Shown piece by piece: positions 57,301-64,000 of a stretch of 64,000 nt of DNA (position 1 is its first letter; each line of letters starts with the position of its first letter). A program made the position numbers and the translations under genes. The stretch comes from Hippophae tibetana (lineage: Eukaryota; Streptophyta; Magnoliopsida; Rosales; Elaeagnaceae): positions 70,439,340 through 70,503,339 of the forward strand of contig CM072812.1 in assembly GCA_037013495.1 (NCBI GenBank), in the 5' to 3' direction. The notes below the pieces were generated by a model. That model had not been told where the DNA came from and did not search any database. It saw only the letters and a list, made by a program, of their open reading frames with translations.

Positions 57301-58777
57301 TGTAATATGTCTAAGTTGGGTGATACTTTTGCATAACAGGTTTAAGTTTGCTAGTAAAAAGTGAATTTTACCCAATGATTTATAGACAAGTAAAACGAAT
57401 TATTTACCAAAAGGCATCAAAGTATAATAATCAATTTTATCATACTAAGTTTGTGTTTTTCTACTTACTAACACAAATGATAATGAAGGTGTAGCTACTT
57501 GAACCCAATGATGAATCCTTCACTTTAGCAAGAATTCCCAAACAGACTCCAGGAATTAACAAAATTAGAAAATCAACGAGTTCAGTTCTAGATTCTCTCA
57601 ATCGTTGCTTACCAACACTGAAAGAATATTAGCTTTAATTAAAAAGTTTGTTAAAACTACACTACTCAAGGAATATGTGATAAATAAAAATTACGAACAA
57701 CATTGATCTCAAATTAATATGTACTAACTTAAATGTGGATAAACAAGCTCAGAATCCGTTTGTCTCTCATCTGATCACCATAAAATGGTTTATTGTACAC
57801 TCATAGCTAGATAAATTGACCCTTTTAACACAAGTGAAAAATTTGAATTGATCAATTAGACATTACAAAAATAAATATTAAAAACATGTAACCATAGTAA
57901 ACTTCATCTAGCACTTTTTAGAGTTAACATCTAACTATACATATTACTTATATCGTAACACGTGGTTAGATATTTTGAGAAATAAAAAAGTTATTCATTT
58001 TTTAGATAATTGTATCACGTGACACAATATAAGTGATATGCTTACAAAAGTGGGTGCAAATTTGAGTAATTATAACATTTCTCTAAAAAAATGTCAAAAC
58101 TATTTTCATAACTTTGAAATCATATTGTATTTTGTAAAACCATTTTTGTTTAAAACCACTTAACAGAAGCATAAAGCAAACATACTCTTAGGGTGCAAAG
58201 ACCACTACAACATCTATTCTTACTTGGAGGGAACTACAAGGTTTTTGGAAGTTTTATTTTTAAGTGTTTGATGTGCAAACAAAAAGTAGCAGATATATAC
58301 CTTCCAAGAAAATATCTGTACTGCCAAACTACACCAGGAGTAATTCGATGGGACAAATCTCTAGTCTTTAAGAAGTTATGTCGTATAAATTCTCGTTTCA
58401 ATTGACAATCAAACTTGATATCCCAACATAAATCTCTAATAAAAGATAGTTGAATCGTAGTTCCATCATCTTTAGTCGAGGCAGAGGCAGAGGTAGAGAC
58501 AGCTTTGTCAATGTATTGTAACATATCTGATGGTACTGGGTACCCATTATGAAGCATCCATTTGACAGGCAATTGTTCGTGTGTCACATCTGAGTCGTCT
58601 TGTTTCACAATACCCTCTAGAATATCAATGAAGTGATCTGGAGGATTAACCCGTTCTGGAACACTAATGCCAAGACCAGAAAAATATTCTTCAACTTTTT
58701 TTACAGGACCATGATAAACAGTAAGACCACCTTTGACTAGTAGTACTAAATCATCGAACATCTTGAACAAAGCATAG
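30219..58777 (-). CDS. ABCG half-size transporter (ABCG24/ABCG28-like), last five exons
   Basis: ABCG half-transporters have an N-terminal nucleotide-binding domain and a C-terminal ABC2 membrane domain, dimerise, and export lipids and other small molecules. Five minus-strand exons fit: 58777-58301, 57617-57469, 37292-37001, 36311-36178 and 30375-30219 (stop). All introns begin GT and end AG, and phases agree except within the third of these exons. The order of similarity is: end of the nucleotide-binding domain, linker, membrane helices, and the terminal 'MVTFLKK'. I recall the Arabidopsis ABCG24/ABCG28 subgroup ending very similarly. The introns hold five Copia/gypsy/TRIM elements and several DNA transposons; one is 20.2 kb. 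The Walker A, signature and Walker B exons are not in this window. One exon carries a two-base frame change in a GA repeat, so the gene may be inactive here. Confidence 0.9.
30828..30986 (-). repeat. 3' LTR of the intronic Copia (30.8-36.1 kb)
   Basis: Partner of 35929-36106. Many differences by eye, so the insertion is old. It begins in element sense next to the polypurine tract GGGGGACA. Confidence 0.85.
32339..33062 (-). pseudogene. Copia integrase parts
   Basis: The core piece (33062-32826) reads '[20 protein letters not shown]' and '[15 protein letters not shown]', and the C-terminal piece (32590-32339) reads '[20 protein letters not shown]' and '[20 protein letters not shown]', both typical of Copia. 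Fossil. Confidence 0.8.
33478..34394 (+). mobile_element. non-autonomous DNA transposon with telomere-like repeats, copy 1, nested in Copia
   Basis: Both ends are visible. The left end reads GGTTGCGTTTGGTTCACGGAATGG and the right end, in reverse complement, GTACTATGTTTGCTTGAATG, giving imperfect inverted termini followed by GGAATGGAATGAGAAT-type sequence. TTA precedes the left end and TAA follows the right end; a clean target duplication is not seen. The middle (about 33775-34205) is a degenerate GGGTTTAGGG/GATTTAGG array. Near the right end are GGAATCATGATTCC and AAGGAATTCTAATTC, shared with copy 2. Non-coding. It lies inside a Copia element, so it is younger than that insertion. Confidence 0.8.
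33775..34205 (+). repeat. degenerate telomere-like TTTAGGG/ATTTAGG array
   Basis: About 430 bp of units such as GGGTTTA, GGATTTA, GGGATTT and GGTTTTA. It contains a larger periodicity in which TAAAATTATTATTTTTCTAAATA and TTATATTTGTGGGTTAAGG recur several times. It matches the array at 22130-22612 in reverse complement. Confidence 0.88.
35929..36106 (-). repeat. 5' LTR of the intronic Copia (30.8-36.1 kb)
   Basis: Ends AATTTTAATT directly before the primer site. It shares the blocks AATTATGAAAAG, AGTAGATATCCTATAATACAAAA and TATACACAAACTA with the LTR at 30828-30986. It contains a short tandem duplication (ATAATACAAAACATATCT) not present in the partner. Confidence 0.85.
36178..36311 (-). CDS. 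ABCG exon: membrane domain
   Basis: Acceptor TTCTTTGTAG then TGGTCGGCGC; donor GCTGAAAG/GTTTGT. It encodes '[20 protein letters not shown]' and '[20 protein letters not shown]', matching the family segment that ends 'ALEAFVxxNAER'. 134 nt. Phases agree with both neighbours. The following intron (36177-30376) is 5.8 kb and is nearly filled by one Copia element. Confidence 0.93.
36365..36945. mobile_element. probable long-TIR MITE (Mutator-like type), non-coding
   Basis: The outer parts form an imperfect inverted repeat: 36370-36475 (AACATTTGTCCTTTTTGCAATTCTACGG-type, then TTCTTATCTTTTCAATTTC) resembles the reverse complement of about 36845-36940 (TTAGATTCTACACTTTTGTC, then TTCCTTATCTTTTCAAC). 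There is no ORF. Long weakly conserved termini are typical of Mutator-like MITEs. No target duplication recognised. It sits between two ABCG exons. Confidence 0.5.
37001..37292 (-). CDS. ABCG exon: membrane domain, with a 2-bp frame change at a GA repeat
   Basis: Acceptor GGTCCATGCAG then CTTTACTGAG; donor CAATTG/GTAGTT. It begins '[18 protein letters not shown]' as in the family, and after the GA repeat another frame carries '[20 protein letters not shown]', '[20 protein letters not shown]' and '[20 protein letters not shown]', all expected ABCG28-like membrane sequence. The change sits in the (CT/GA)6 tract at 37224-37235. The exon is 292 nt, whereas the flanking phases call for 290. So one GA unit is extra, or the assembly miscounted the repeat. 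Confidence 0.92.
37293..38194. other. ABCG intron, no gene seen
   Basis: AT-rich intron sequence. Around 37.8-38.06 kb there are two stretches that weakly resemble each other in opposite orientation, possibly another decayed MITE; too weak to call. Confidence 0.4.
38195..38885. mobile_element. probable long-TIR MITE, non-coding
   Basis: About 38195-38355 and the reverse complement of about 38725-38885 match over roughly 150 bp. Paired blocks are TTAACTTTGACAAAAAGGTACAAAG with GACTTTGACTAAAGGGTGCTAAAG, AACATTTGGGTG with AATATTTGGGTG, TAATAACTATTGAAAAAG with CAATAACTATTAAAAAGG, and AGAAGTCCAAAACTTTTAAAAT with AAAAGTCCAAAACTTCTAAAAT. The centre is AT-rich with a TTA microsatellite. No ORF of note. 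Superfamily uncertain. Confidence 0.7.
40004..40435 (-). pseudogene. Copia reverse transcriptase part
   Basis: Reads '[20 protein letters not shown]', '[12 protein letters not shown]' and the catalytic '[11 protein letters not shown]' box. A further RT/RNase H segment is at 39624-39424 ('[20 protein letters not shown]'). Fossil. Confidence 0.85.
41565..42160 (-). pseudogene. Copia protease and GAG-pre-integrase parts
   Basis: The protease piece (42160-41825) has '[15 protein letters not shown]', a decayed active site followed by '[17 protein letters not shown]'. The GAG-pre-integrase piece (41786-41565) has '[18 protein letters not shown]' and '[14 protein letters not shown]'. Fossil. Confidence 0.8.
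42161..44105 (-). pseudogene. Copia gag region and leader (host of the chromovirus)
   Basis: The gag start '[20 protein letters not shown]' is near 43.22 kb on the minus strand, followed by decayed gag to about 42.2 kb. The part from 43.3 to 44.1 kb is leader or flanking DNA with no recognised protein; a G-rich patch lies at 43.58-43.80 kb. Confidence 0.6.
44106..44739 (+). repeat. 5' LTR of the chromovirus
   Basis: Opens TATCACGTCCCG (partner opens TGTCACGTCCCG) and ends GGTCGTGACA. It has an unusually dense set of CTAGAA/TTCTAGA words from 44160 to 44500, a TATA box TATAAATA at 44531-44538, and CTCTCTCTATTCTC downstream in the leader part. Confidence 0.95.
44298..44312 (+). promoter_or_regulatory. 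perfect three-unit heat-shock element in the 5' LTR
   Basis: AGAATGTTCTAGAAC fits nGAAnnTTCnnGAAn, the binding site of heat-shock factors, with no mismatch. It lies about 220 bp upstream of the LTR TATA box. Partial sites (GAAnnTTC or TTCnnGAA) occur nearby, e.g. around 44250 and 44405. Function is inferred from the motif only. Confidence 0.6.
44785..45064 (+). pseudogene. chromovirus gag N-terminal region
   Basis: Starts '[20 protein letters not shown]' shortly after the primer site and contains a coiled-coil-like stretch ('[20 protein letters not shown]', '[20 protein letters not shown]'). The gag region continues downstream into the long frame at 45365. Treated as a fossil; the gag side has one or two breaks. 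Confidence 0.7.
45365..49426 (+). CDS. chromovirus gag-pol polyprotein, long frame of 1353 codons
   Basis: Domains in order (residue positions from the first Met): gag core about 1-120 ('[12 protein letters not shown]', '[16 protein letters not shown]'); CCHC zinc knuckle about 178-191 ('[13 protein letters not shown]'); aspartic protease near 251 ('[11 protein letters not shown]'); reverse transcriptase about 470-650 ('[20 protein letters not shown]', catalytic YLDD near 593); RNase H about 735-850 ('[14 protein letters not shown]', ending 'VVADALSRK'); integrase with HHCC about 925-970 and core from about 990 ('SMDFITCLP', '[14 protein letters not shown]'); chromodomain about 1290-1345 ('[20 protein letters not shown]'). 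Chromodomains steer integration to modified histones in this group. The frame stops just before the polypurine tract. This single-frame gag-pol is usual for chromoviruses. Confidence 0.93.
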   Translation: MYLSDTAMLWWRRRHRDVQRGVCTIDTFEDFKREFKMQFFPVNAEEEARGRLRRLKQTGSIRDYVKEFTTLLLEVPETSDKDALFLFMDSLQSWANLELKRRGVQDLSSAIATAESFIDYSTNKDSSKATNKNFVRGKSGGGHNKNQGPKNHKDNSSFKPRDKGKEKEDRNTSKPRVTCFICDGPHWARECPKRKALSALVASTHDQDGGELDEGAKMGSLRLLGALQSAPKTPKDLMYVDAAINGKVAKALVDTGASHNFVSVEEAKRLGLKVVNGGGSLKAVNSAALPLHGVARGVKVSLGAWTGQVDLSVAPMDDFPIVFGMEFLDQVRAFLVPCSNSMCIMDGVKACVVPTERTTKPTTQALSALQFKKGLKRDEESYLAILKEYDDEEASPKPNLPTEVQVVLDKFQDVMPEALPKRLPPRREVDHEIELEPGTRPPAMSPYRMANSELAELRKQLDELLDAGFIRPSKAPFGAPVLFQKKKDGSLRMCIDYRALNKITVKNKYPIPLIVDLFDQLGNARYFTKLDLRSRYYQVRIAKGDEPKTTCVTRCGAYEFLVMPFGLTNAPATFCTLMNKIFHPYLDRFVVVYLDDHVIYSRTLEEHLEHLKKVFEVLRENELYVKKEKCFFAQDEVMFLGHKIKGGKLMMDGAKVKAIQEWEPPAKVPELRSFLGLVNYYRRFIKSYSARAAPLTDMLKKNKSWEWTSECQTSFEDLKKVISKEPILCLPDPSKTYELHTDASDFAIGGVLMQEGRLIAYESRKLNDTERRYTVQEKKMTTIIHCLRVWRHYLLGSHFVIMTDNVATSYFQTQKKLSPKQARWQDFLAEFDYRLEYKPGKANVVADALSRKAELAALSRPNSPLVERIKEGLEHDVLAQNLLALIKEGKTRRFWLSDGLLYAKQNRIFVLKWGSLRKELIKECHDSLWAGHPGMRRTLALIKSIYYWPQLRDDVEAYVRTCLVCQQDKIEQHAPRGLLEPLPIPERPWESVSMDFITCLPKSEGFGSIIVVIDRFSKYVTFIPASTDCTIDETARLFLKNVVKHWGIPANIVSDRDPRFTGKFWTELFKLLGSDLNFSTSFHPQSDGQMERANALLELYLRHFVRANQRDWGKLLDVAQFSYNLQRSESTAKSPFEIVMGQQPMTPHALATSYEGKSPAAFKFAKAWHEQAELARAYLNKASKKMKKWADKKRRMVEFHEGDLVLVKLLPQQFKSLRKVHKGLVRKYEEPFPILKKVGKVSYKLQLPPKLKIYPVFHVSMLKPYHGDKEDMSRGESKRAPTAVVTSFDKEVDSILVDRVIRRRGVPSYREYLVKLKNASDVEASWEPEDSLWQFKDDIERFKLEGATRASRT
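49438..50070 (+). repeat. 3' LTR of the chromovirus
   Basis: Partner of the 5' LTR with about 97-98% identity by eye. TATA box TATAAATA at 49863-49870. It starts directly after the polypurine tract. Confidence 0.95.
49630..49644 (+). promoter_or_regulatory. perfect three-unit heat-shock element in the 3' LTR
   Basis: The same AGAATGTTCTAGAAC site is conserved in the 3' LTR, about 220 bp upstream of its TATA box. In this LTR a second, nearly perfect site (AGAATATTCTAGAGC) lies near 49588-49602. From here transcription could run antisense to the ABCG intron. Confidence 0.6.
50734..51076 (+). mobile_element. TRIM (terminal-repeat retrotransposon in miniature)
   Basis: Two direct repeats of about 118 bp (50734-50851 and 50959-51076) share TTGTCnCACATnGA, AGGAAnAAAACA, ACAACCCTTAACTTAATG and ATTGGGTTGA. 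Immediately after the first is a primer site TGGTATCAGACC (50852), resembling the initiator-Met tRNA complement, then about 100 bp without coding capacity, and a purine-rich TGTGGAGCGAGG just before the second repeat. That is the layout of TRIM elements: LTR-primer site-polypurine-LTR, no proteins, mobilised by others. Total about 343 bp. Target duplication not clear. Confidence 0.8.
51077..52224. other. ABCG intron with minisatellite, otherwise AT-rich, no gene seen
   Basis: Apart from the 72-bp repeat there is no coding similarity or element structure that I can support. Confidence 0.4.
51588..51871. repeat. 72-bp minisatellite, about four units
   Basis: Units start near 51588, 51677, 51749 and 51821 and share AAATTGAAGGCAGAGTAACC and AAGGGTGGCATCCCT, then TAGACATCATAGAGATATTAAAG. 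The first is 89 bp because of an extra ACTCTTTTGATTATAA; the next two are 72 bp; the last is partial. 72 bp is 24 codons, so one minus-strand frame repeats '[18 protein letters not shown]', most likely by chance. Confidence 0.93.
52225..52440 (+). repeat. 5' LTR of the Copia at 52.2-57.2 kb
   Basis: Opens TGTTGAATTCCTTG; ends around CAATCCAAA next to the primer site TGGTATCAAAGC. Possible TATA: CCTATAAATATAA near 52318. Confidence 0.75.
56171..56912 (+). pseudogene. Copia RT end and RNase H parts
   Basis: The part at 56171-56401 has '[20 protein letters not shown]'; the part at 56661-56912 has '[20 protein letters not shown]' and '[20 protein letters not shown]', both Copia RNase H-side signatures. 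Fossil. Confidence 0.85.
56966..57194 (+). repeat. 3' LTR of the Copia at 52.2-57.2 kb
   Basis: Opens TGTTGAAATCCCTAA after the purine run, and parallels the 5' LTR with numerous differences. Confidence 0.75.
57469..57617 (-). CDS. ABCG exon: linker to first membrane helices
   Basis: Acceptor ATTCTTTCAG then TGTTGGTAAG; donor GTTA/GTAAGT. It encodes '[20 protein letters not shown]' and '[20 protein letters not shown]', matching the conserved start of the membrane domain in this subgroup, where 'GKQRLREA' precedes the first hydrophobic segment. 149 nt; the phase joins cleanly to the exons on both sides. The intron that follows (57468-37293) is about 20.2 kb. Confidence 0.92.
57618..58300 (-). 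other. ABCG intron (0.7 kb), no element recognised
   Basis: An ordinary AT-rich intron between two supported exons, with GTATAT donor and TTTCAG acceptor. It gives the likely original scale of the gene's introns before transposons expanded others. Confidence 0.7.
58301..58777 (-). CDS. ABCG exon: end of nucleotide-binding domain and linker
   Basis: Acceptor TTTGAAACAG then CTATGCTTTG; donor GGAAG/GTATAT. It encodes '[20 protein letters not shown]' directly after where the H-loop ('HQPS') of the previous exon should end. It continues with '[20 protein letters not shown]', '[16 protein letters not shown]' and '[18 protein letters not shown]', a well-conserved signature of the ABCG24/28 subgroup, and a variable Ser/Thr-rich linker. 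It ends with 'QYRYFLG'. About 159 codons, open throughout. The upstream intron contains a Copia element; the preceding exon is not in the window. Confidence 0.93.
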
Positions 58778-59100
58778 CTGTTTCAAATGAAAAAGAATAA
58801 AGGAATGAAAAAACTACAAATTGAAATTAATAAGCAAAATTCAATTACTTAATTATAGTTAAATTCTTGCCTAGAATAAGAAGGAAGTTCCTTCTCAAGC
58901 ATAACATTAGAAAACAATCCAACCAGTGAGATCATGTTACACGGCCAAAATTGTAAAAAATATTACATGGATAAACAAATTAAAAAGAAAATTATATTAT
59001 TAAAATTAAAAATATATAAATATAAATAAATGTATAAATTATAAATACAAAATTTAAATAGAGTAAAGAATCAAGAACTATATATTAAACAGTATTCTTA
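58778..59100. other. ABCG intron sequence upstream of the first exon seen here
   Basis: No further ABCG exon was found between 58778 and the window end; the next coding sequence should carry the signature and Walker B motifs. The intron contains a Copia element. Confidence 0.5.
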
Positions 59101-60468
59101 AGATAATTTTTCTACTCACCGTAAGGTGTTAGAGAACTTCGAAAACTTATTTCCTAAGATACAATAATCAAATAATAATAACATTACACTACAATTTATT
59201 ATTCTACGAACTTTCAAGTATTTAAACTCTATTAAACAGACATCACTATAGATAGAAAATACAAAAAAAAATTCATACTTTTCTTTCCGCTCTATTTCTC
59301 TATGTGTTCTTTTTTGTCTTTTTTGTCTTTTACATTTTCTCACTTATCCATCTCTATTTTTTTAATATATAGAGAACAATAAAGAGAAATGAAAAAGAAA
59401 TAGAAGGAAGAAAAGTAACTAAAATTAATTAAAACATCTAAGGAAAACATAAAAGAAATGGTAGAAAAGAAAAGTAATTGCAAAAAAATCAATTTCCATT
59501 AAATAACCATTTCAACAATTTTAATTTAAATATTATCTAATAATCTCCTACATGAATAAAATTTGACGTAGATTTTAAATCAAATTTTGACACAGAAATA
59601 GAGTTCAACAATTTGAAACCTACATAGGATAGATAGGTGTTACACTTTGAACTTTCTCCTGTGAAAGTATATTTACCTTACTGACTAACAAATAAACACG
59701 ATGTCCTTGAACTGCTCTACCGTTTATGTAAACAATGACATACTTCACACAAGAATCTTCCCTGATACAATTCAGTTTTCACTATTATGTTAGTTTTGGC
59801 CATGAACATACGCATGGTTTTGTGAGAGTCTCTAGAGAATTAAGCCCTACATAATCCTCTTTCGAAGTGACCTCACTCCTCCCTCACATAGGTTATCTCT
59901 TATCTATAAAAGTAATCCGCAAAGAGTAATATGCAAAGAATCATTAAAAGCCTTAACTAACCTTATATATATTGCTATATGCCCTACCAATAACAGGTTG
60001 GCTATCACAATGGAAGCATATTACAGGTACGGGCTTCACCCACTTAGAAATTTCCTATAAAAAATTGTGTAGCCATTTGGCTTCTTCGTCACATTTATCC
60101 AAAGCGATGAACTCAGATTCCATCGTGGATCTAGAAATGCACGTCTGTTTAGAGGACTTCCATGAAATAGTTGCACTACCCAGTATGAATACATATCCAC
60201 TAGTAGACTTTGAGTCTTTCATGTCAAATATCTCATTTGCATCACTATACCCTTCTAATACAACTAGATATCTTGTGTAGTCATAGCTATGTGTATATCT
60301 TAAATATCAAAGAAGTCTTGTAATACCTTTCCAGTGATCAGATCCTGGATTACAGGTATATCTACTTAATTTACTTATAGAGTAAGCTATGATCGATCTT
60401 GTACAACTCATCAAGTACATAAGACTTTCTATCATTCTATAATATTCTAGTTGAGATACACTCTCACT

Positions 60469-60735
60469 TTAATTCTCAGATAGGTGTAGATTTACATCTA
60501 CTGGTGTTGTTACAATTCCAAAATCACTACTGTTGAATTTCTCAAGTATTTTGTCAACGTAATGACATTGATTTAAAATGAGACTGCTTGATATCCTTGA
60601 TATCTTAATTCCCAGAATTACATCAACATGACCCATGTCTTTCATATCAAACCTTGAATTCAACATAGTATTAGTAGATTTGATCATTTGATCAATACTA
60701 TCCACAATTTGCATGTCATCAACACAAAGACACAA
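60469..60735 (-). pseudogene. Copia reverse transcriptase part
   Basis: Reads 'MCLCVDDMQIVDSIDQMIKS' (catalytic VDD), 'RFDMKDMGHVDVILGIKISR' and 'QCHYVDKILEKFN', typical of the thumb-side of Copia RT. Fossil. Confidence 0.85.
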
Positions 60736-61866
60736 GATAACATAACCATCTTTCTTATTCTTGACATATACACATTTGTCACATTCGTTGATTTTAAAAC
60801 TATTTGTCCTTATGACATTATTAAACTTTTCATACTACTATTTTGGTGCTTGTTTCAAGACATATAAAGACTTCACCAATTTACAAACCTTTCCTTCTTA
60901 CCCTAGGCCAGAAAAACCCTTAGATTTATCCATGTAAATTTCTTTATCTAAATCTCCATTTAGAAAGGCTATCTTTACATCCATTTGATGTATTTCAAGA
61001 TTTCGTAGAGAGATGAAAGCAATTATCATCCTTATGGATGTAATTCTTGTCACATGAGAATAAGTATCAAAGTAATTAAGGCTATGTCATTGTTTGTTTC
61101 CCTTAATTACAAGACTGGCCTTGTACTTTTCAATTGAACCATCTGATTTACGTTTTCTCATGAAAATCCACTTGAACCCTACTTTGAGGTAAATTAACTA
61201 GTTCCCAAATGTCATTTTGCATAATGAACTCAATTGTACTATTAATGGCTTTTTTCCATTGAGGGCCTTCAAAAGAATTTATAGCCTCTTCATAGATTTC
61301 AGGTTCACTTTCTAAAAAGTAGGTCAAAAAATCTGAACCATAGGACGTTTCTGTCCTAGTCCTATTACTGCATCTAGGTTGAACCTCAATCTTATCCTCA
61401 GCCTCTTATTCAGATTCTTTATTTTGACTATCTTCATCCATAGTTATGTTCGTTTGGACAAACTTGATTCTCCTTAATTCCATTATTGTGTTCTTGTGTA
61501 TGTTTAAGATCTTGGACTCATGCACAAGAAAAAAAATAAGCACTACTTTATGTGCATATCTTCACCTTTTTTGATATAGATATGGCTACATTAGCAAGAC
61601 ACCCCACACGTATAAATATTTATAGGAAGGTACCTTTCCTTTTAATAATTCATACAATGTCTTATGTGTTTTTTCTAGGATACCTTATTTAAAAGGTAGT
61701 TAGCTCACAAAATAGCTTCATCCCACAAGTTCTGTGGCAACTTAGAATTTAAGAGCATTGCATTCATCATTTATTTCAAGGTACAATTCTTATGTTCAGC
61801 AACTCCATTTCGTTGAGGTGAATAAGGCATTATGGTTTTATGGATTACTCTGTGTTATACAAAGAA

Positions 61867-62454
61867 TTAACCAAACGGTGTTTTATATTCACCATCATAA
61901 TCATTGCACAGTACTTTGATCTTTTTGTTGAATTGATTCTCAAATTCTGTTTTATAAAGAATAAATTTCTCTATAGCTTCATCTTTGTTTTTAAGCAAAT
62001 ACATATGGCAATATTTCATGTTATCATCAACAAAAGTAATAAAATACTTATTACCACCCATTTTTTGAAGAAATTTCAAATCATATAGATCAATATGAAT
62101 TAAGTCAAGGGATTCAGTGTTCCTTTCAATCGAATGAAACGATAACCTAGCCATTTTTGCCTCAACACAAGTCTCACACTTATACTTTGAATCTATTTGG
62201 AATGCGGATATGTGTTCCATGTTGATTAGTCTATGTAATGTATTGTAATTAACATGACCTAGTCTACCATGCCATAAGTTGGAAGACTCAAGCAAATAAT
62301 AAAAAGAATTAATTTTATTAATATTCTTAGCTTTTATAGTATTGAGTTTAAATAACTCATCAGATGCATACCCTTTTCCCACAAACATTCCATTTTTGGT
62401 CAAAACTACCTTATCAGATTCAAACATTATCCGAAAGCCATGCCTATCTAGCAA
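61867..62454 (-). pseudogene. Copia GAG-pre-integrase and integrase core
   Basis: Includes 'LWHGRLGHVNYNTLHRLINM' and 'CETCVEAKMARLSFHSIERN' (zinc-binding side), then 'LDLIHIDLYDLKFLQKMGGN', 'YFITFVDDNMKYCHMYLLKN' and 'KIKVLCNDYDGEYKTPFG' (catalytic core). A long open stretch for this window. Fossil. Confidence 0.88.
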
Positions 62455-62552
62455 TAAGCCATAAACAAGATTCTTACGGATATCACATAGAGTACATTTT
62501 CTAATGTAAGCTCCTTTGCAGAGCTCATTTGTAGTTTAACCTGGCCTTGCCT

Positions 62553-63697
62553 TTAAATGGCTAATGTGGTAGAATTTCCTATGAAAAGCTTCTCTCCATC
62601 TTTCCCTGGCTCAAAAGTAGTGAATAGCTCTTTATCTGAGTATATATGTCTTGTTACACCAGTATCAATCCACCACTCCTTTGGATTTGATCCCTCCAAG
62701 TTCACCTTAAAAACAATTGCACACAAGTCAATATCAGAGATATCATAAGTAATGTTGTTAACCATGTTTGCCTCACGATTCTTGTTTCATTTTGAAAACT
62801 TGTAGTCCAGGGCTTTATGATTTGTCCTATGACAATTAAAGAAAATCCTTCTGAAGCTTAACTTCTTAAAAGTTGCTTCTCTAGGTCCCAACTTAGACCT
62901 TTTACCCAACTTGCCCTTGCCTTTGCCCTCATTCTTATTATTCTTGAAACTTTGACCATACTCCATCACATTAATTTTGGGTGCTGATAGGATATACCCT
63001 CTTTTAGAATAAGTCTTGTTGTCTTCTTCCATTTGGAATCTTATCAGCAAGTCTTTAAAAAAAAACTTCCCTTCGCTTGTGCTTAAGGTAGGCTTTAAAA
63101 CCTACCTATGAAGTGGTAGTTTTTCAATAATAGTTGCAAACTGGAAGGTTCACTAAGTACCATCCCTTCATCATACATCTTTATTAAGATATCTTGGATT
63201 TCACGTAATTTACTGCATATAGGTTTAGAGTCCATTATCTTATAATCAAGAAAGCAACCAACCAAAAATTTCTTGGCACTAGTATTTTAAGTTTCATACT
63301 TCCAGCCCAATGATTTCCATAAGTCATTGGTCGTCTTCTCCTTATTATACTCATTGTACAAGGAATGAGTTAGGATATTTAGAACATAATTTCGACATAG
63401 GTAATCAAAATGTTTCTATGCTTCAATAACACTAGCATACTAAGAATCTTATTCACCCTCAAGTTGATTGAGAGCTTATTTAGTCAAGAACCTTGCCAAA
63501 TTCAAGGTGGTGAGACAGAACATCAATTTATTCCTCCATCTCTTGAAGTTCAAGCCATTAAACTTCTTTGGTTTCTCTACTACAACATGGTTCAAATGAA
63601 CAGACTCCATTAACATTGGAGTAACCCCATGAGCCATAGAATGTCTTATTATTTGGTTAAAATTAGAACCACCTACTGTAGGGTCGATAACATTCAA
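62553..63697 (-). pseudogene. Copia gag, zinc knuckle and protease parts
   Basis: The gag start at 63697 has 'VVVEKPKKFNGLNFKRWRNK'. The basic linker and zinc knuckle (63050-62787) read 'GKGKGKLGKRSKLGPREATF' and 'FFNCHRTNHKALDYKFSK'. The protease (62765-62553) reads 'EWWIDTGVTRHIYSDKELFT'. Fossil. Confidence 0.82.
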
Positions 63698-63865
63698 AAT
63701 TGGGTTCTCAATTTAGGATAATGGATTGGTCATTTCAAAAGTCTTTTTTTGTTTTTCTTTACTGAAAAATACACAATTAAGAACAAAGTATTGTAACCAC
63801 AAAAGCTATGTATAAAATATTTATGAAGCTATTCCACAAAGAAACAAAAAGTTACTTATCGTAAA

Positions 63866-64000
63866 TGTTTGAACATATGGATAGACCTAGAGCAAGACCC
63901 ATCTAATAGCTTGAGTTTATTTGATAGCCCGAGTCTAGCAAACAACTTGAGCCATAAGATGAGTCATTCCAAAGGACCCATCTATGCCCGTACCTATAAC
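63866..64000 (+). mobile_element. start of a gypsy LTR, same family as 16299-16635, opposite orientation
   Basis: Opens TGTTTGAACATATGGATAGAC, parallel to TGTTTAGACATATGGATTGAC of the LTR at 16635-16299 read on the minus strand. Further shared words are GATGAGTCATTCC against ACGAGTCATCCTGG and GGACCCATCTATGCC against GGACCTATATATGCC. It runs off the window, so the rest of the element is unseen. It interrupts the Copia 5' end. Confidence 0.65.

Larger units (their letters stand above)
59100..63865 (-). mobile_element. Copia retrotransposon upstream of the ABCG exons, minus strand (fossil)
   Basis: Parts on the minus strand: gag 63.70-63.05 kb ('MNVIDPTVGGSNFNQIIRHS', 'KKFNGLNFKRWRNKLMF'), zinc knuckle 63.05-62.79 kb ('FFNCHRTNHKALDY'), protease 62.77-62.55 kb ('EWWIDTGVTRHIYSD'), integrase 62.45-61.87 kb, RT about 61.2-60.4 kb, RNase H 60.3-59.9 kb. 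A probable polypurine tract (CATGTAGGAG on the minus strand, near 59550) and a likely 3' LTR (about 59.55-59.1 kb) follow. The 5' side is cut near 63865 by another LTR. Domains are well kept in places but there are several breaks. Same strand as the host gene. Confidence 0.82.

Overview
This is a retrotransposon-rich stretch of nuclear DNA from a flowering plant, probably a eudicot with a sizeable genome. It is AT-rich. LTR retrotransposons of several lineages cover most of it, and the only host genes I can support are spliced plant genes: the 3' half of an ABCG half-transporter and the 5' half of a translin gene. Nothing in it looks bacterial, organellar or viral in the free-living sense. Species cannot be fixed from the sequence alone.

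Layout, left to right. Positions 1-3125 form a long, highly similar inverted repeat (arms about 1.5 kb, loop about 75 bp) that carries two opposed copies of a plant-specific 'putative plant transposon protein' ORF. The right arm adjoins an Athila-type Ty3/gypsy element on the minus strand (to about 9.0 kb). A small Copia remnant (9.04-9.65 kb) and unassigned DNA with short tandem repeats follow. A Copia element on the plus strand (11.3-15.3 kb) abuts a minus-strand gypsy 5' end (LTR, primer site, start of gag; 15.3-16.6 kb). A truncated translin gene lies on the minus strand at 17.2-18.2 kb. A second Copia (minus) runs to 21.9 kb, then a non-autonomous DNA transposon with telomere-like repeats, then a Copia element (22.7-27.0 kb) whose two halves lie on opposite strands.

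From 30.2 to 58.8 kb the host gene is an ABCG24/ABCG28-like half-transporter on the minus strand. I find its last five exons, with consistent splice sites and phases, spread over 28.5 kb because its introns hold most of the transposons. The last intron holds a structurally complete Copia (30.8-36.1 kb) with a second telomere-repeat DNA transposon nested inside. The 20-kb intron holds two probable long-TIR MITEs, a Copia (38.9-50.5 kb) that itself hosts a young, nearly whole chromovirus (44.1-50.1 kb), a TRIM element, a 72-bp minisatellite and another Copia (52.2-57.2 kb). Upstream of the fifth exon is another Copia (to 63.9 kb), cut by an LTR of the same gypsy family seen at 16.3-16.6 kb; the 5' exons of the transporter must lie beyond the window.

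I find no clearly new biochemical system. The most interesting signals are the long inverted repeat (a candidate hairpin-RNA source), perfect heat-shock elements in the LTRs of the young chromovirus inside a host intron, the telomere-repeat-bearing DNA transposon family, the Copia with opposed halves flanked by one 5-bp duplication, and a two-base frame change in a GA microsatellite inside an ABCG exon. Exon limits were read by eye from splice consensus and family similarity; element ends are approximate unless LTR termini are given.
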